Notes: generated from the sequence alone by a model not told the origin. A stretch of DNA of 64,000 nucleotides from Loktanella sp. M215 (GCF_021735925.1 NZ_WMEA01000001.1:1332001-1396000), one strand, 5' to 3'. Shown: positions 38,037 to 47,664, numbered from the stretch's first letter. Translations and numbers: made by a program.

Positions 38037-39092
38037 TCACCTGCCTTGCGAGGGTGTGGCCGCGGTGTCGATACGGACTGTCACCGACAGACCGGGGGCT
38101 AGATATTCCTGCTGGGTCTGACCGGGATCAAGCTCGATACGGACCGGCAGGCGCTGTGCGATCTTGGTGAAGTTGCCGGTCGCGTTGCTGCCCGACAGCA
38201 GGCTGAACTCTGACGCCGTGGCGGGAGAAAATTCTGCAATGTGACCAGTGAAGGCGCGGTCGCGCAGGGCGTCGACAGTGACCGTCGCGGTCTGACCCAA
38301 TTGCATGCCGTAAAGCTCTGTTTCCTTGAAGTTCGCGATGACCCAGATATCCTGACCGACCAATGCCATCAGGGCGCTGCCGGCGCTGACGAACTGCCCC
38401 GCATGCACGCTGATCTGGCCCAGACGGCCGTCGACGGGGGCGCGGATCACGGTATTGTCCAGATCGATCTGCGCCAGTTCCACGGCGGCTTCGGCGCTGG
38501 TAATCCCGGCCTCCAGCGACTGGCGGTTGATGCGGGCGGCGGCGACGTCCTCGCGGCTGACCTCAATCTGGCTTTGCGCGGCTTCGACCGCGGAGGCCGC
38601 CTGCTGCCGGGTCAGATCCGCCGCGTCGGCGGTGCTGGCCGAGACCACGCCGCGGTCCTTGAGGGAGGCAACGCGGGTCCAGTTGGTATCCGCCGTCTCG
38701 ACCGCGGCCTGCGCTGAATCGCGTACGGCTTCGCGTGCGTGCAGCGTCGCCTCGGCCGACCGGATCGACTGGTCGCCCGTGTCGAGCGTCGCCTTGGCTG
38801 TATTCAGGGCCGCCTGTGCCTGCGCCAGACGTTCCTGCGCCTGCCGGTCGTCGAGGCGGACCAGAACGTCGCCTTTTTGGACGGTCTGGAAATCCTGCGC
38901 CGCGACGGTGACGACGTGACCCGAGATCTGCGGCGCGATCGTCGTGACGGTGCCGCGCACGTTGGCGTTTTCGGTCGTGGCGACCGTGTTGGCGAAAGGC
39001 GGCAACTGCCACGCAAAGAGGACGACAAGGACGCCGATGCCGCCGATCAAGACGGCAAGCAGCGTTGGAAACAGGCGTTTGAGATGTAGCAT
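38037..39092 (-). CDS. emrA: HlyD/EmrA-type membrane fusion protein
   Basis: A 351-aa periplasmic adaptor with one N-terminal helix (about 9-29), a split lipoyl domain (ENANVRGTVTTIAPQISGHV ahead; IRAPVDGRLGQISVHAGQFV after), a long alpha-hairpin coiled coil (about 80-210) and a beta-barrel domain. It links the inner-membrane EmrB-like pump to an outer-membrane channel. It ends the marR-emrB-emrA operon, 11 bp after emrB. The gene name is by similarity of arrangement; substrates unknown. Confidence 0.85.
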   Translation of the reverse strand: MLHLKRLFPTLLAVLIGGIGVLVVLFAWQLPPFANTVATTENANVRGTVTTIAPQISGHVVTVAAQDFQTVQKGDVLVRLDDRQAQERLAQAQAALNTAKATLDTGDQSIRSAEATLHAREAVRDSAQAAVETADTNWTRVASLKDRGVVSASTADAADLTRQQAASAVEAAQSQIEVSREDVAAARINRQSLEAGITSAEAAVELAQIDLDNTVIRAPVDGRLGQISVHAGQFVSAGSALMALVGQDIWVIANFKETELYGMQLGQTATVTVDALRDRAFTGHIAEFSPATASEFSLLSGSNATGNFTKIAQRLPVRIELDPGQTQQEYLAPGLSVTVRIDTAATPSQGR

Positions 39093-39103
39093 TTTCGTGA
39101 CTT

Positions 39104-40768
39104 TCAGACAGGTTGCGCGGCGGGGCAGGACCGTTTGGTCAGCCAGCTGGCAACGCAGAGGTGCGTAAGAAGAAGCGCCAACGCCACCGCTGCGATCAGC
39201 GACAGCAGCAGGAAGGCGTCGTTGTAGGCCATGACCGTCGCCTGCGTGGCCGCATCGGTGGCGATGCCCGACACGGCCTGTGCCGTGCGCTGGGCGGGAT
39301 CGCTGAGTGTGGGGGCCAGCCCCTGCGCCGCGGCGCCGATGCGCTGGGCGACGATGGGATCGGTCCGCGTGAGCTGGTCACCAAGGTCATGCATATGCAG
39401 GGCCTGACGCTGGGTGATGAAGCTGTTGAACAGCCCCGAGCCCATGACGCCACCGATGCTTTGCGTCGACAGAAAGACGATGATGAAGCTCAGGATATAG
39501 GTCGGCCCCTTGGCCAGCGCCCGCATCATCCCCGACAACATGGCAGGCGGCAGAAACAGGGCGCTGGCGAAGGCGATCATCGCTTGGCTGACATACATCT
39601 GCGCGGGGCGCGTCAGCAGCGTGGCGTGGCCGTCCATGAAGCCGCCCAAGGCGATCAGGATCAGGGCCGCGATGTGGAATGCGGGCTCTTTCCCCGGTTT
39701 CAGCAGCAGGGCGACGACCAGTCCGCCGACCAGACTGGCGGCGACGATGATCCAGAACAGGGGGGCGATCTGTGCAGACCCCAACCCCAGCGCCCGGAAC
39801 AGGCCCGGCGCGCCAGAGGTCTGCTCCGACAGGATGATCCGGAACAACAGGAGCGCGCCGGTCAGGTGCAGGATGGCGGGGCTGGCGAGCCAGCGGATGT
39901 CCAGCAGCGGGGCCTTGCGGTTCAACTCGATCGCGACGGCCATGGCGCCTGCGGCGAGGGCTGTGGCCATCAGCTCTCCCAGCCACGGCGCTTGGGTCCA
40001 GTGCAGCGTGGCCCCCATCAGGAAAGCGATCGTCAAGCCGCCGAAGGCAATGGCAATCAGCGCGTAGCTGACGATATCAAGCACCGCGATCACGCGGGCA
40101 CGGGGTTGCGGTGACAGGGGCATCAGGAACACGAGGCACAGGCTGATCAGCGCCATGCCCAGTCCCAGCGTATGGACCGGCGCCCAGCCCGCGTCGCCCA
40201 GCAAAGTGGGAGACAGCGCGCGCGCCAATGGCGATCCCAGCGTGATGAAGGTCAGCGCACCGGCCAGCCCGACGTTCAGCTTCTTCTCGGGGGGCAGCGG
40301 TTCCAGCATGTAAAGGAACGCCAGCGTCGACAGCGGGGCCGACACGCAGCCCGACACGAACTGGACCACGACGGCGGACTGCAGGTCGTCGATCAGGAAA
40401 CTGGCGGCGGCGACGATGACGTAAAGGACAATGCCAACCTCGGCAAAGGCGCGCAGGCCGTATTGCGTGCGGATCTTGATGAGCAGCAGCGGCAGGGACG
40501 CGCGGGGCGCCATGTAGGCGGCCATCAGCCACAGGGACTGGTTCGTGGTGGCGCCCAGCTCTCCGCCGATCTGGGGCAGGTTGGCCGAGATGAAGCCCTG
40601 CGCCAGTCCTTGCGTCAGCGCCAGCATGGCCGAGGCCGCGAAATAGCCTGCCGCCCGGTGCCGCGCCATCGGGACGAAGGGCGGCCGGGTCGGGGCCTGC
40701 GGTTCCGGGTCCGGTTGGTTGACCGGGGTGGCGGTCTCCTCGCTCAGGGTGGGGTCGATCCGGCTCAT
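39104..40768 (-). CDS. emrB: DHA2-family MFS drug exporter (EmrB-like)
   Basis: A 554-aa protein with about 14 membrane helices, the topology of DHA2 exporters. It starts with a basic/Pro-rich cytoplasmic tail (about 40 aa), and the first helix carries ANLPQIGGELGATTNQSLW, a variant of the family motif near helix 1-2. It overlaps the upstream marR gene by ATGA and pairs with the following HlyD protein. Confidence 0.85.
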   Translation of the reverse strand: MSRIDPTLSEETATPVNQPDPEPQAPTRPPFVPMARHRAAGYFAASAMLALTQGLAQGFISANLPQIGGELGATTNQSLWLMAAYMAPRASLPLLLIKIRTQYGLRAFAEVGIVLYVIVAAASFLIDDLQSAVVVQFVSGCVSAPLSTLAFLYMLEPLPPEKKLNVGLAGALTFITLGSPLARALSPTLLGDAGWAPVHTLGLGMALISLCLVFLMPLSPQPRARVIAVLDIVSYALIAIAFGGLTIAFLMGATLHWTQAPWLGELMATALAAGAMAVAIELNRKAPLLDIRWLASPAILHLTGALLLFRIILSEQTSGAPGLFRALGLGSAQIAPLFWIIVAASLVGGLVVALLLKPGKEPAFHIAALILIALGGFMDGHATLLTRPAQMYVSQAMIAFASALFLPPAMLSGMMRALAKGPTYILSFIIVFLSTQSIGGVMGSGLFNSFITQRQALHMHDLGDQLTRTDPIVAQRIGAAAQGLAPTLSDPAQRTAQAVSGIATDAATQATVMAYNDAFLLLSLIAAVALALLLTHLCVASWLTKRSCPAAQPV

Positions 40769-41199
40769 GACTGGGGACCGTCCAGATTTGCGATCAATTG
40801 TTCGATCAGACGCGTCGCGGCGCGGATATCGTCGGGGTCGACGCCGTCAAACGCCTGACGGCGGATGCCGGCGCTGAAGGTCGCGATCCGGTCGGCCTTG
40901 GGGCGGGCGGGTTCGGTCAGGTAGATGCAGCGCACACGCTTGTCGCCGTCCATCTGGCGCCGTTCGATGAAGTCCGACTGTTCCAGCTTGTCCAGCAGGC
41001 GATTCAGGGTCGGCGTCTCGATCTCCAGTTCCTCGGCCAGTTCGGTCTGGGTCAGGCCTTCCTTCTCTTGAATCCTCTGGAGGGCGCGGGCGCGCGACAG
41101 GGTCATGTCCAGCGATTTCGCCTCGGCGTCGTAGCGCTTGCGCATGTCGCGCAAGAGCTTGAAGGCGAGGTCGAGGAAGTGGCGGCGCTCGTCTGACAT
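40765..41199 (-). CDS. MarR-family repressor of the efflux operon
   Basis: A 144-aa winged-helix regulator: LSRARALQRIQEKEGLTQTE and IETPTLNRLLDKLEQSDFIE are the recognition region, followed by RRQMDGDKRVRCIYLT, the wing. It leads the operon and most likely represses it, with release by a small toxic ligand. A perfect palindrome lies 28 bp upstream of its start. Confidence 0.9.
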   Translation of the reverse strand: MSDERRHFLDLAFKLLRDMRKRYDAEAKSLDMTLSRARALQRIQEKEGLTQTELAEELEIETPTLNRLLDKLEQSDFIERRQMDGDKRVRCIYLTEPARPKADRIATFSAGIRRQAFDGVDPDDIRAATRLIEQLIANLDGPQS

Positions 41200-41226
41200 C
41201 GGAATACCATTAGGTTAGCAACGATT

Positions 41227-41238
41227 AGTTAGCTAACT
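41227..41238. promoter_or_regulatory. Perfect palindrome, candidate MarR operator
   Basis: AGTTAGCTAACT is a perfect 12-bp palindrome directly upstream of marR; a related half (GGTTAGC) lies at 41213-41219. Such TTAG-CTAA symmetry is typical of MarR-type sites. Binding is inferred. Confidence 0.6.
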
Positions 41239-41306
41239 TTATGGTTGGCGCATTTCAAGGGTGCCCTTGCAGGATTTGTGCAAGGTCAGCTGAGGGCCGC
41301 CCGGAC

Positions 41307-42365
41307 CTAGTCGGCCAGAACGACCATACCGCTGTGGGGCAGGCTGATCGTGACATCCGATCCGACGGCGGGCGGCGGGGTTTCGGACCGGTTGAAGGTA
41401 TCGAGCGTCAGGCTTTGTTTGCCCAGATCGGCGGTGATCCGGATGATCGCGCCCAGAAACTGCACCTCTGTGATGCGGCCGGTCAAGGTGACGTCACCCG
41501 GTTGACCGGCGCCCAGCGTCGCGGATTCGGGGCGCATGGCCAAGGCCACCGGTGCACCCGCTGCAGCCTTGACCGGCCGGTTCAGCACGACCTGCGTGTC
41601 GCCCAGACTGACGGTGCCGGTGGCGGGATCGGTCAGGGTGGCGTCAAAGGTGTTCAGCGTGCCGACGAAGCCAGCGACAAAGCGCGTGGCGGGGTTGTTG
41701 TAGATCTCGAACGGGGTGCCGATCTGGTCGGCGCGGCCTTGGGTCATAACGACGACGCGGTCGGACATCGACAGCGCCTCTTCCTGATCGTGGGTGACGA
41801 AGATCGTGGTGATGCCAAGGCGTTGCTGGATCCCGCGAATCTCGCGCCGCAGGCTGGCGCGGATCTTGGCGTCGAGCGCGGACAGGGGTTCGTCCAGCAG
41901 CAGCACCTTGGGCCGCACCGCCAGCGCGCGGGCGAGGGCCACGCGCTGCTGCTGACCGCCCGAAAGCTGGAAAGGGTAGCGCGCGCCAAGGTCGGCGAGG
42001 CCGATCAGGGTCAGCATTTCCGTAACCCGGTCGGCGGTTTCTTTCCTGTCGATGCCTGCGACTTTCAGGCCGAAGGCCACGTTCTGCGCGACCGTCAGGT
42101 TTGGAAAGAGTGCATAGGCCTGAAACACCATGCCAATGTTGCGCTGGTTGGATTTCAGCCGCGTGACGTCCTGCCCGTCGATGCTGATGCTGCCTGCCGT
42201 CGGATCCTCGAACCCGCCGACCATGCGCAGCACCGTCGTCTTGCCGCAGCCCGACGGGCCGAGAAGAGAGACGAATTCGCCCTTCTCGATGCTCAGGTTG
42301 AAGTCCTTGACGACGTGGTTCGCGCCGAAGGATTTATCGAGGTGGGCCAGTTCCAGAAACGCCAT
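41307..42365 (-). CDS. ABC importer ATPase, polyamine/iron type
   Basis: A 352-aa PotA/FbpC-like ATPase: Walker A GPSGCGKT (about 36-43), Q-loop VFQAYALFPNL, signature LSGGQQQR, Walker B LLLDEPLSALD, H-loop FVTHDQEEALSM, then a TOBE domain (about 240-350). All catalytic residues are present. It is the last gene of a four-gene importer operon (binding protein, two permeases, ATPase). Confidence 0.88.
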   Translation of the reverse strand: MAFLELAHLDKSFGANHVVKDFNLSIEKGEFVSLLGPSGCGKTTVLRMVGGFEDPTAGSISIDGQDVTRLKSNQRNIGMVFQAYALFPNLTVAQNVAFGLKVAGIDRKETADRVTEMLTLIGLADLGARYPFQLSGGQQQRVALARALAVRPKVLLLDEPLSALDAKIRASLRREIRGIQQRLGITTIFVTHDQEEALSMSDRVVVMTQGRADQIGTPFEIYNNPATRFVAGFVGTLNTFDATLTDPATGTVSLGDTQVVLNRPVKAAAGAPVALAMRPESATLGAGQPGDVTLTGRITEVQFLGAIIRITADLGKQSLTLDTFNRSETPPPAVGSDVTISLPHSGMVVLAD

Positions 42366-42368
42366 GCA

Positions 42369-43145
42369 TCAAGCTCTTTTATGTTTGGACAGGCGGCTGA
42401 CCATCTGGATCAGGCCCATGCAGGCCCAGGTGATCGCGAATGCGATCACGGCGAGCGCTGCGGGTTCATAGGCGCGGTTGGCGCCGAGGATCTGCATATA
42501 GGGGCCAAAGGCAGGCCGGTTCAGCAGTGCGGCCATGGTGAATTCGCCGATCACGATGGCAAGCGTCAGAAAGGCGCCCGACAGCACCGCGCCCAGCACG
42601 TTGGGCAGGATCAGGGTCGACATGATGCGGAACCAGCCGGCGCCAAGGGACTGCGCGGCCTCGGTCAGGGTGGCGACGTCGATGCTGCGGAGGCCCGTAT
42701 CGACGGCGCGGTACATGTAGGGCAGGGCGAGTGTCGCGTAGCCGAACATCAGCAGGATGTTCGTGCCGGTGACAGAGCCCGTCAGCGGCAGGAAACTGGA
42801 GGTGTTGTAGAGCCTGATGTAGCCGAAGACGACGACGATGGCGGGAATGACGAGGGGCAGCAGTGTCACGAATTCCACCACCGGGCGCAGGGCGGGCATT
42901 TTCAACTGCACCCAGTAGGCGGTGGGTACCACCAGCAGCACGCCAAAGATGATCGTGACCAGCGCCATCACCAGCGAATAGACAAAGGTCGCCTGAAACT
43001 GCGGGTCCGCCAGCACGACGCGGTAGGCGTCGAGGGAATAGACTCCGCGCCGCATCGACAGCGAGAATTCGGCCATGCCGATCATCGGCATCAGGAAATA
43101 AAGGCACCCGAAGATGATGGCGGCATAGGCGGCGACGCGGTTCAT
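42369..43145 (-). CDS. ABC importer permease, PotC-like
   Basis: A 258-aa permease with six helices and the coupling loop EAAQSLGAGWFRIMSTLILP (about 183-202). The ATG at 43145 overlaps the previous gene's stop as ATGA and has GAGAGG eight bases upstream; a GTG at 43154 is an alternative. It forms the channel with the gene before it. Confidence 0.85.
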   Translation of the reverse strand: MNRVAAYAAIIFGCLYFLMPMIGMAEFSLSMRRGVYSLDAYRVVLADPQFQATFVYSLVMALVTIIFGVLLVVPTAYWVQLKMPALRPVVEFVTLLPLVIPAIVVVFGYIRLYNTSSFLPLTGSVTGTNILLMFGYATLALPYMYRAVDTGLRSIDVATLTEAAQSLGAGWFRIMSTLILPNVLGAVLSGAFLTLAIVIGEFTMAALLNRPAFGPYMQILGANRAYEPAALAVIAFAITWACMGLIQMVSRLSKHKRA

Positions 43146-44008
43146 TTCAGCCACCTCTCGGCCCGCAGGCGCAGCACGATATAAAGCGTGTTGGCGGCCC
43201 CGGTGATCAGGATCATCCCGAAGGCCAGCGCATAGCCAAGGTTCGGATTGCCCAGCACGTCGCCCCGGATCTGCGCATAAAGCAGGATTGGCGCGATGTT
43301 CAAAGACGGGCCGGTGAGGGCGATGGCGGTGGCGACGGCGCCGAAGGCGTTCGCGAACAGCAGCGCCATGGTGCCAAGGATCGAGGGGAACAGGATCGGC
43401 AGGGCGACCATGCGCCAGTATTGCGCGCGTGTTGCGCCGAGGATGTCAGCGGCTTCGCGCCATTCACGCTTCAGCCCTTCCAGCGCGGGTGTGATGATGA
43501 GGATCATCAGCGGGATCTGGAAGAAGAGGTAGGTGATGATCAGGCCCCATGTGCTCAGCAGGTTCCAGCCATACATGCGCAGGTTGATGCCCCATTCGGT
43601 GCGCAGATACATGGTGATCAGGCCCGCCGGGCCGATGGTCGCGATGAAGGCAAAGGCCAGCGGCACGCCGGCAAAGTTCGAGGCCACGCCGGAGAAGGTC
43701 ATCAACGGGCTTTTGACGCGTTTGCTGACGCCCCCCAGCGTCATCGCGGCAGCCATGGCGAAGCCGATCAGGCACCCCAGCAGGGCGGACAAGAAGCTGA
43801 CCTTGATCGACACCCAGTAGGCGGACAGGATCGTCGGCGTGTTCAGGTCAAGGATGTTCTGTAATGTAAAGCCACCGGCGGGTGTGCGGAATGCGCCGAT
43901 CACGATGAACAGCGTCGGTGCGATCAGGAACAGACCGGTGAACAGCATGAAGGGCACGAGGCCCACCCATCTTTGCGCCGTATCAACGAGTGTCGCGTGT
44001 CGCGCCAT
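43142..44008 (-). CDS. ABC importer permease, PotB-like
   Basis: A 288-aa permease with six helices and coupling loop EAADILGATRAQYWRMVALP. It starts 20 bp after a strong hairpin that separates it from the binding-protein gene. Substrate is not evident from the sequence. Confidence 0.85.
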   Translation of the reverse strand: MARHATLVDTAQRWVGLVPFMLFTGLFLIAPTLFIVIGAFRTPAGGFTLQNILDLNTPTILSAYWVSIKVSFLSALLGCLIGFAMAAAMTLGGVSKRVKSPLMTFSGVASNFAGVPLAFAFIATIGPAGLITMYLRTEWGINLRMYGWNLLSTWGLIITYLFFQIPLMILIITPALEGLKREWREAADILGATRAQYWRMVALPILFPSILGTMALLFANAFGAVATAIALTGPSLNIAPILLYAQIRGDVLGNPNLGYALAFGMILITGAANTLYIVLRLRAERWLK

Positions 44009-44028
44009 CAGGCCCCGCCTTTGAAATA

Positions 44029-44054
44029 CCTCTCCCGGACAAGTCCGGGAGAGG
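44029..44054 (-). terminator. Intercistronic hairpin between binding-protein and permease genes
   Basis: A perfect inverted repeat CCTCTCCCGGAC / GTCCGGGAGAGG with an AA centre, 18 bp after the binding-protein stop. On the transcribed (minus) side it is followed by TATTTC, so it may terminate part of the transcripts and raise binding-protein output over permeases. Confidence 0.75.
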
Positions 44055-44072
44055 CGTTGTCATGTCAACCGC

Positions 44073-45176
44073 TTACTGGACGTTTGCACCGACTGTGCTG
44101 TCCCAGCCCGCCACGACGGCGGCGTTGTTCGCGTTCACCTGATCAAGGGTCGGGAACACGGCAGCCTCGTAGCTGGCGGCGGGCGGCAGCGCGTCCATCA
44201 GGTCCTGCGGGATCGAACCCGCCTTGGCGAGGTCATTGAACCGGATCGGGTGGCAGTAGCCGGCCAGCCAGCCCAGCTGGCCTTCGTCGGAATAAAGGTA
44301 TTCCATCCAGAGCTTGGCCGCGTTGGGCTGCGGCGCATGGGCGCTGATCGCCTGCACGTAGACACCGGCGAGGACGGCGTCGGAGGGGACCACGATCTCG
44401 ACCGGGGGGTTGCCGTTCAGAGTCTCGCGCGCGGACAGGCCGTTGTAGTCCCACTGGATCACGATGGGCGTCGTGCCCTGCGCCAGCGTGCCGGCCTTGC
44501 CGATCACGGGGACGAAATTGCCCATCTTGTTCATCTCGGCAAAGTATTCCAGACCGGCCTTGGCGGCGGCCTCGCCCGGCTCTGCACCGGTGGACATGCC
44601 GGCGGCCATCACGGCAAGGATCGCCTGGTTGGACGCGCGGGGGTCACCGGCCAGTGCCACGGCACCGGCATATTCCGGCTTCAGCAGGTCCGCAAAGGAG
44701 GTCGGCACGTTGTCCACCAGATCGGTGTTCACGAGGAACGACATCACACCGTAGTAGTCGCCGTACCAGTTGCCATCCGCATCCTTGGCGCCTTCGGGAA
44801 TGCTGTCCCAGGTGGCGACCTTGTAGGGCTGCACAAGGCCCTCTTCCATCGCGGCGGGGCCAAAGGACAGGCCGACGTCGATCACGTCAGGCGCCTGCGG
44901 GCCGGTGTTGCCGACGTTGGCGCGGATTGCCTCCAGCTCGTCCGCCGATCCTGCATCGGGGTTCAGTTCGTTGACCTCGATGTCGGGATACTTCGCCTTG
45001 AACCCGTCGATGACGGCGCCATAGCCGCACCAGCTGTGGGGCAGGGCGATGGTGGTCAGGCGGCCTTCGGCATTGGCGGCGGCGACCAGCTCGTCCATCG
45101 ACTGGGCCTGCGCCAGCGGGGCGAACAGCACGGAAACGGCGCTGACGGTTGTCAGCAATGTGGTTTTCGAGATCAT
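44073..45176 (-). CDS. ABC importer periplasmic binding protein
   Basis: A 367-aa protein with signal peptide (cleavage near LAQA-QSM, residue 25). Family-1 binding fold: VIDVGLSFGPAAMEEGLVQPYK, then YGVMSFLVNTDLV and PIVIQWDYNGLSARETL. It resembles PotD/AfuA-like proteins for polyamines or ferric iron. The divergent neighbour is eutBC, so an amine such as ethanolamine is a conceivable ligand, but nothing in the sequence proves this. Confidence 0.82.
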   Translation of the reverse strand: MISKTTLLTTVSAVSVLFAPLAQAQSMDELVAAANAEGRLTTIALPHSWCGYGAVIDGFKAKYPDIEVNELNPDAGSADELEAIRANVGNTGPQAPDVIDVGLSFGPAAMEEGLVQPYKVATWDSIPEGAKDADGNWYGDYYGVMSFLVNTDLVDNVPTSFADLLKPEYAGAVALAGDPRASNQAILAVMAAGMSTGAEPGEAAAKAGLEYFAEMNKMGNFVPVIGKAGTLAQGTTPIVIQWDYNGLSARETLNGNPPVEIVVPSDAVLAGVYVQAISAHAPQPNAAKLWMEYLYSDEGQLGWLAGYCHPIRFNDLAKAGSIPQDLMDALPPAASYEAAVFPTLDQVNANNAAVVAGWDSTVGANVQ

Positions 45177-45402
45177 GGGAAACTCCGATCATGATTGCAG
45201 CGGAACGTGTCGGCAGCCGTTAACCGGGCCGGATGACAGTGGTGTGACTACGTTAGCCGGGTCAGTGCTTAACGCAAGCGGAAGTCTGAACAGCATTGCC
45301 CAAAGGTTCAGCAATCCGAGACCCAGGCCGCGGGGGCCGCGACCTTGGTCTTTCCGTCCGGCGCGCGACCTGTAGGATGGATGCGAACAAAGGGTTATCC
45401 TC
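45177..45402. promoter_or_regulatory. Divergent control region between the ABC importer and eutBC
   Basis: 226 bp separating two divergent operons. It contains an imperfect hairpin of 13-14 bp at about 45319-45351 (CCGCGG core) in the eutB leader. I looked for a cobalamin riboswitch, as EutBC uses B12, and found no B12-box-like core. No hexamers are assigned with confidence. Confidence 0.4.
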
Positions 45403-46794
45403 ATGTCTTATCGCGCGACCGTCGGCGGCCACGTCTTTAAATTCGCCACTCTGGCCGAGGTGATGGCGAAGGCGACCCCGGACCGGGCGGGCGACCGGCT
45501 GGCCGGGGTGGCCGCGCAGACGGCGCGTGAACGGGCGGCGGCGCAGGTCGTGCTGGCGGATCTGCCGCTTGCCACCTTCCTGACCGAGGCGCTGATCCCC
45601 TACGAGGACGACGCGGTTACGCGTCTGATCGTCGATACGCACGATGCTGCGGCGTTCGCGCCCATCTCCCACCTGACGGTCGGCGATTTCCGCGACTGGC
45701 TGCTGTCGGACTTGGCCACGACGCCCGTTCTGGCCGCGCTGCGCCGCGGCATCACGCCGGAAATGGCAGCGGCGGTCGCCAAGATCATGCGCAATCAGGA
45801 TTTGATTCTTGTCGCCAAGAAATGCCACGTGACGACCGCCTTTCGCGACACCATCGGTCTGCCGGGCCGGCTGTCGACGCGCATCCAGCCGAACCACCCG
45901 ACCGACGATGTGAATGGCATTGCTGCGTCCATCCTTGACGGGTTGATGTATGCGGGGGGCGACGCGGTGATCGGCATCAACCCGGCGACGGATAACGTCG
46001 CACAAGCCAGCCGGCTGTCGCATCTGATGGCCGATATCATCGACCAATATGCGATCCCGACCCAGTCCTGCGTCCTGACCCATGTGACCAACACGCTGGA
46101 ATGCATCGAAGCCGGCGCCCCCGTCGATCTGGTGTTCCAAAGCGTTGGCGGCACCGAGGCCACGAACACCTCTTTCGGCTTCAACCTGTCCGATCTGGCC
46201 GAGGCGCGGGATGCCGCCCTGTCGCTGAACCGTGGAACAGTGGGGCAGAACGTCATGTATTTCGAAACGGGGCAGGGGTCTTCGCTGTCGGCGGGCGCAC
46301 ACCACGGCCTTGACCAGCAGACCTGCGAGGCGCGGGCCTATGCCGTCGCGCGCCATTTCGATCCGCTGCTGGTCAATACGGTCGTGGGCTTCATCGGGCC
46401 GGAGTATCTGTTCGACGGCCGAGAGATTGCCCGCGCGGGGCTGGAGGATCATTTCTGCGGCAAGCTGCTGGGCCTGCCGATGGGCTGCGACGTCTGCTAT
46501 ACCAATCACGCCGACGCGGACCAGAACGACATGGATACGCTGATGACCCTGCTGGGCGTCGCCGGTGTCACCTTCATCATGGGAATCCCGGGGGCGGACG
46601 ACATCATGCTGAACTATCAGACGACCTCGTTCCACGACGCGTTGTATCTGCGCCGGGTATTGGGGCTGAAGCCCGCGCCGGAGTTCGATGCCTGGCTGGG
46701 CCGCATGGGCATCATGGACAGCGCCGACGGCTTTCGCCTGCAGGGCGGCATTCCCGACGGCTTTGCCCGCAGTCTTGCGCGGTTGCAGCCATGA
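45403..46794 (+). CDS. eutB: Ethanolamine ammonia-lyase large subunit
   Basis: A 463-aa TIM-barrel subunit that, with EutC and adenosylcobalamin, splits ethanolamine into acetaldehyde and ammonia. Recognised stretches are RIQPNHPTDDVNGIAASILD, DAVIGINPATDN, YFETGQGSSLSAGAHHG and NHADADQNDMD. Length matches the family (about 453-465). It overlaps eutC by ATGA. No eutA reactivase or microcompartment gene is in the window. Confidence 0.95.
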   Translation: MSYRATVGGHVFKFATLAEVMAKATPDRAGDRLAGVAAQTARERAAAQVVLADLPLATFLTEALIPYEDDAVTRLIVDTHDAAAFAPISHLTVGDFRDWLLSDLATTPVLAALRRGITPEMAAAVAKIMRNQDLILVAKKCHVTTAFRDTIGLPGRLSTRIQPNHPTDDVNGIAASILDGLMYAGGDAVIGINPATDNVAQASRLSHLMADIIDQYAIPTQSCVLTHVTNTLECIEAGAPVDLVFQSVGGTEATNTSFGFNLSDLAEARDAALSLNRGTVGQNVMYFETGQGSSLSAGAHHGLDQQTCEARAYAVARHFDPLLVNTVVGFIGPEYLFDGREIARAGLEDHFCGKLLGLPMGCDVCYTNHADADQNDMDTLMTLLGVAGVTFIMGIPGADDIMLNYQTTSFHDALYLRRVLGLKPAPEFDAWLGRMGIMDSADGFRLQGGIPDGFARSLARLQP

Positions 46795-47585
46795 CCGCAC
46801 CGGGCCCACTGACCGAAGATCCGTGGCGCATCCTGCGTCAATTTACCGATGCGCGGATCGGCTTGGGGCGGGTGGGGACCAGCCTGCCGACGCGGGAATT
46901 GCTGGCCTTTCAGCAGGCCCATGCGCAGGCCCGTGACGCTGTCCATCTGCCGCTGGACGTGGACGCGCTGACGGCCGGTCTGGCCGGGATCGCGGGACTG
47001 GCCCCGGCCATCGCGCTGCGCAGTCAGGCGGTGGACCGGAACGATTACCTGCGCCACCCGCCCAAGGGCGGCAAGCTGTTGGCTGTCGATGCGGACCGGC
47101 TGACGCCCGATCGACCGGACCTTGCGTTGGTTATCGCCGACGGTCTGTCGTCCCTTGCCGTCCAGCGCAACACGGTGCCGTTTCTACAGGCGTTCCTGCC
47201 GCTGCGACCGGACCTGCGGATTGCCGCACCGGTCATCGTGACCCAGGGCCGTGTCGCCATCGGTGATCACGTCGGCGCCCTGCTGCAGGCGCGGGCCGTG
47301 CTCGTCCTGATCGGAGAGCGGCCGGGGCTGTCCTCGCCCGATTCGCTCGGCCTCTATTTCACATGGGCGCCCGCGCTGGGGCTGAACGATGCCCGTCGGA
47401 ACTGCATCTCGAATGTGCGGCCTGCGGGTCTGGAGCCGAAGCGTGCCGCGGTACGGGCGGCCTACGTGCTGGGGCAGGCTGAGGCGTTGAATCTGTCCGG
47501 CGTTGCGCTGAAGGACCGCTCTGCTGATCCAAGTGGCATCGCAGGTGAAAGCACGCGGACATTCCTGTCGCCGCCTGCGTCCTGA
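46791..47585 (+). CDS. eutC: Ethanolamine ammonia-lyase small subunit
   Basis: A 264-aa subunit that contributes to cobalamin binding. Recognised parts are DARIGLGRVGTSLPTRELL near the start, LVIADGLSSLAVQRN, and GERPGLSSPDSLGLYFTWAP near residues 180-199. Translation is coupled to eutB. The C-terminus tails off with polar residues. Confidence 0.94.
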   Translation: MTAPGPLTEDPWRILRQFTDARIGLGRVGTSLPTRELLAFQQAHAQARDAVHLPLDVDALTAGLAGIAGLAPAIALRSQAVDRNDYLRHPPKGGKLLAVDADRLTPDRPDLALVIADGLSSLAVQRNTVPFLQAFLPLRPDLRIAAPVIVTQGRVAIGDHVGALLQARAVLVLIGERPGLSSPDSLGLYFTWAPALGLNDARRNCISNVRPAGLEPKRAAVRAAYVLGQAEALNLSGVALKDRSADPSGIAGESTRTFLSPPAS

Positions 47586-47664
47586 GGCACGTCTTACGCT
47601 AACGAAAAACAACCGATGGGCGATTTCCGCCTGTCGTGGTAAATCCCGTTGCGCTGAATTTTAA

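Noticed and set aside
45177..45402. Cobalamin riboswitch before eutB
   Set aside because: There is no B12-box-like core and little room beside the divergent promoter; only an imperfect GC hairpin is seen.
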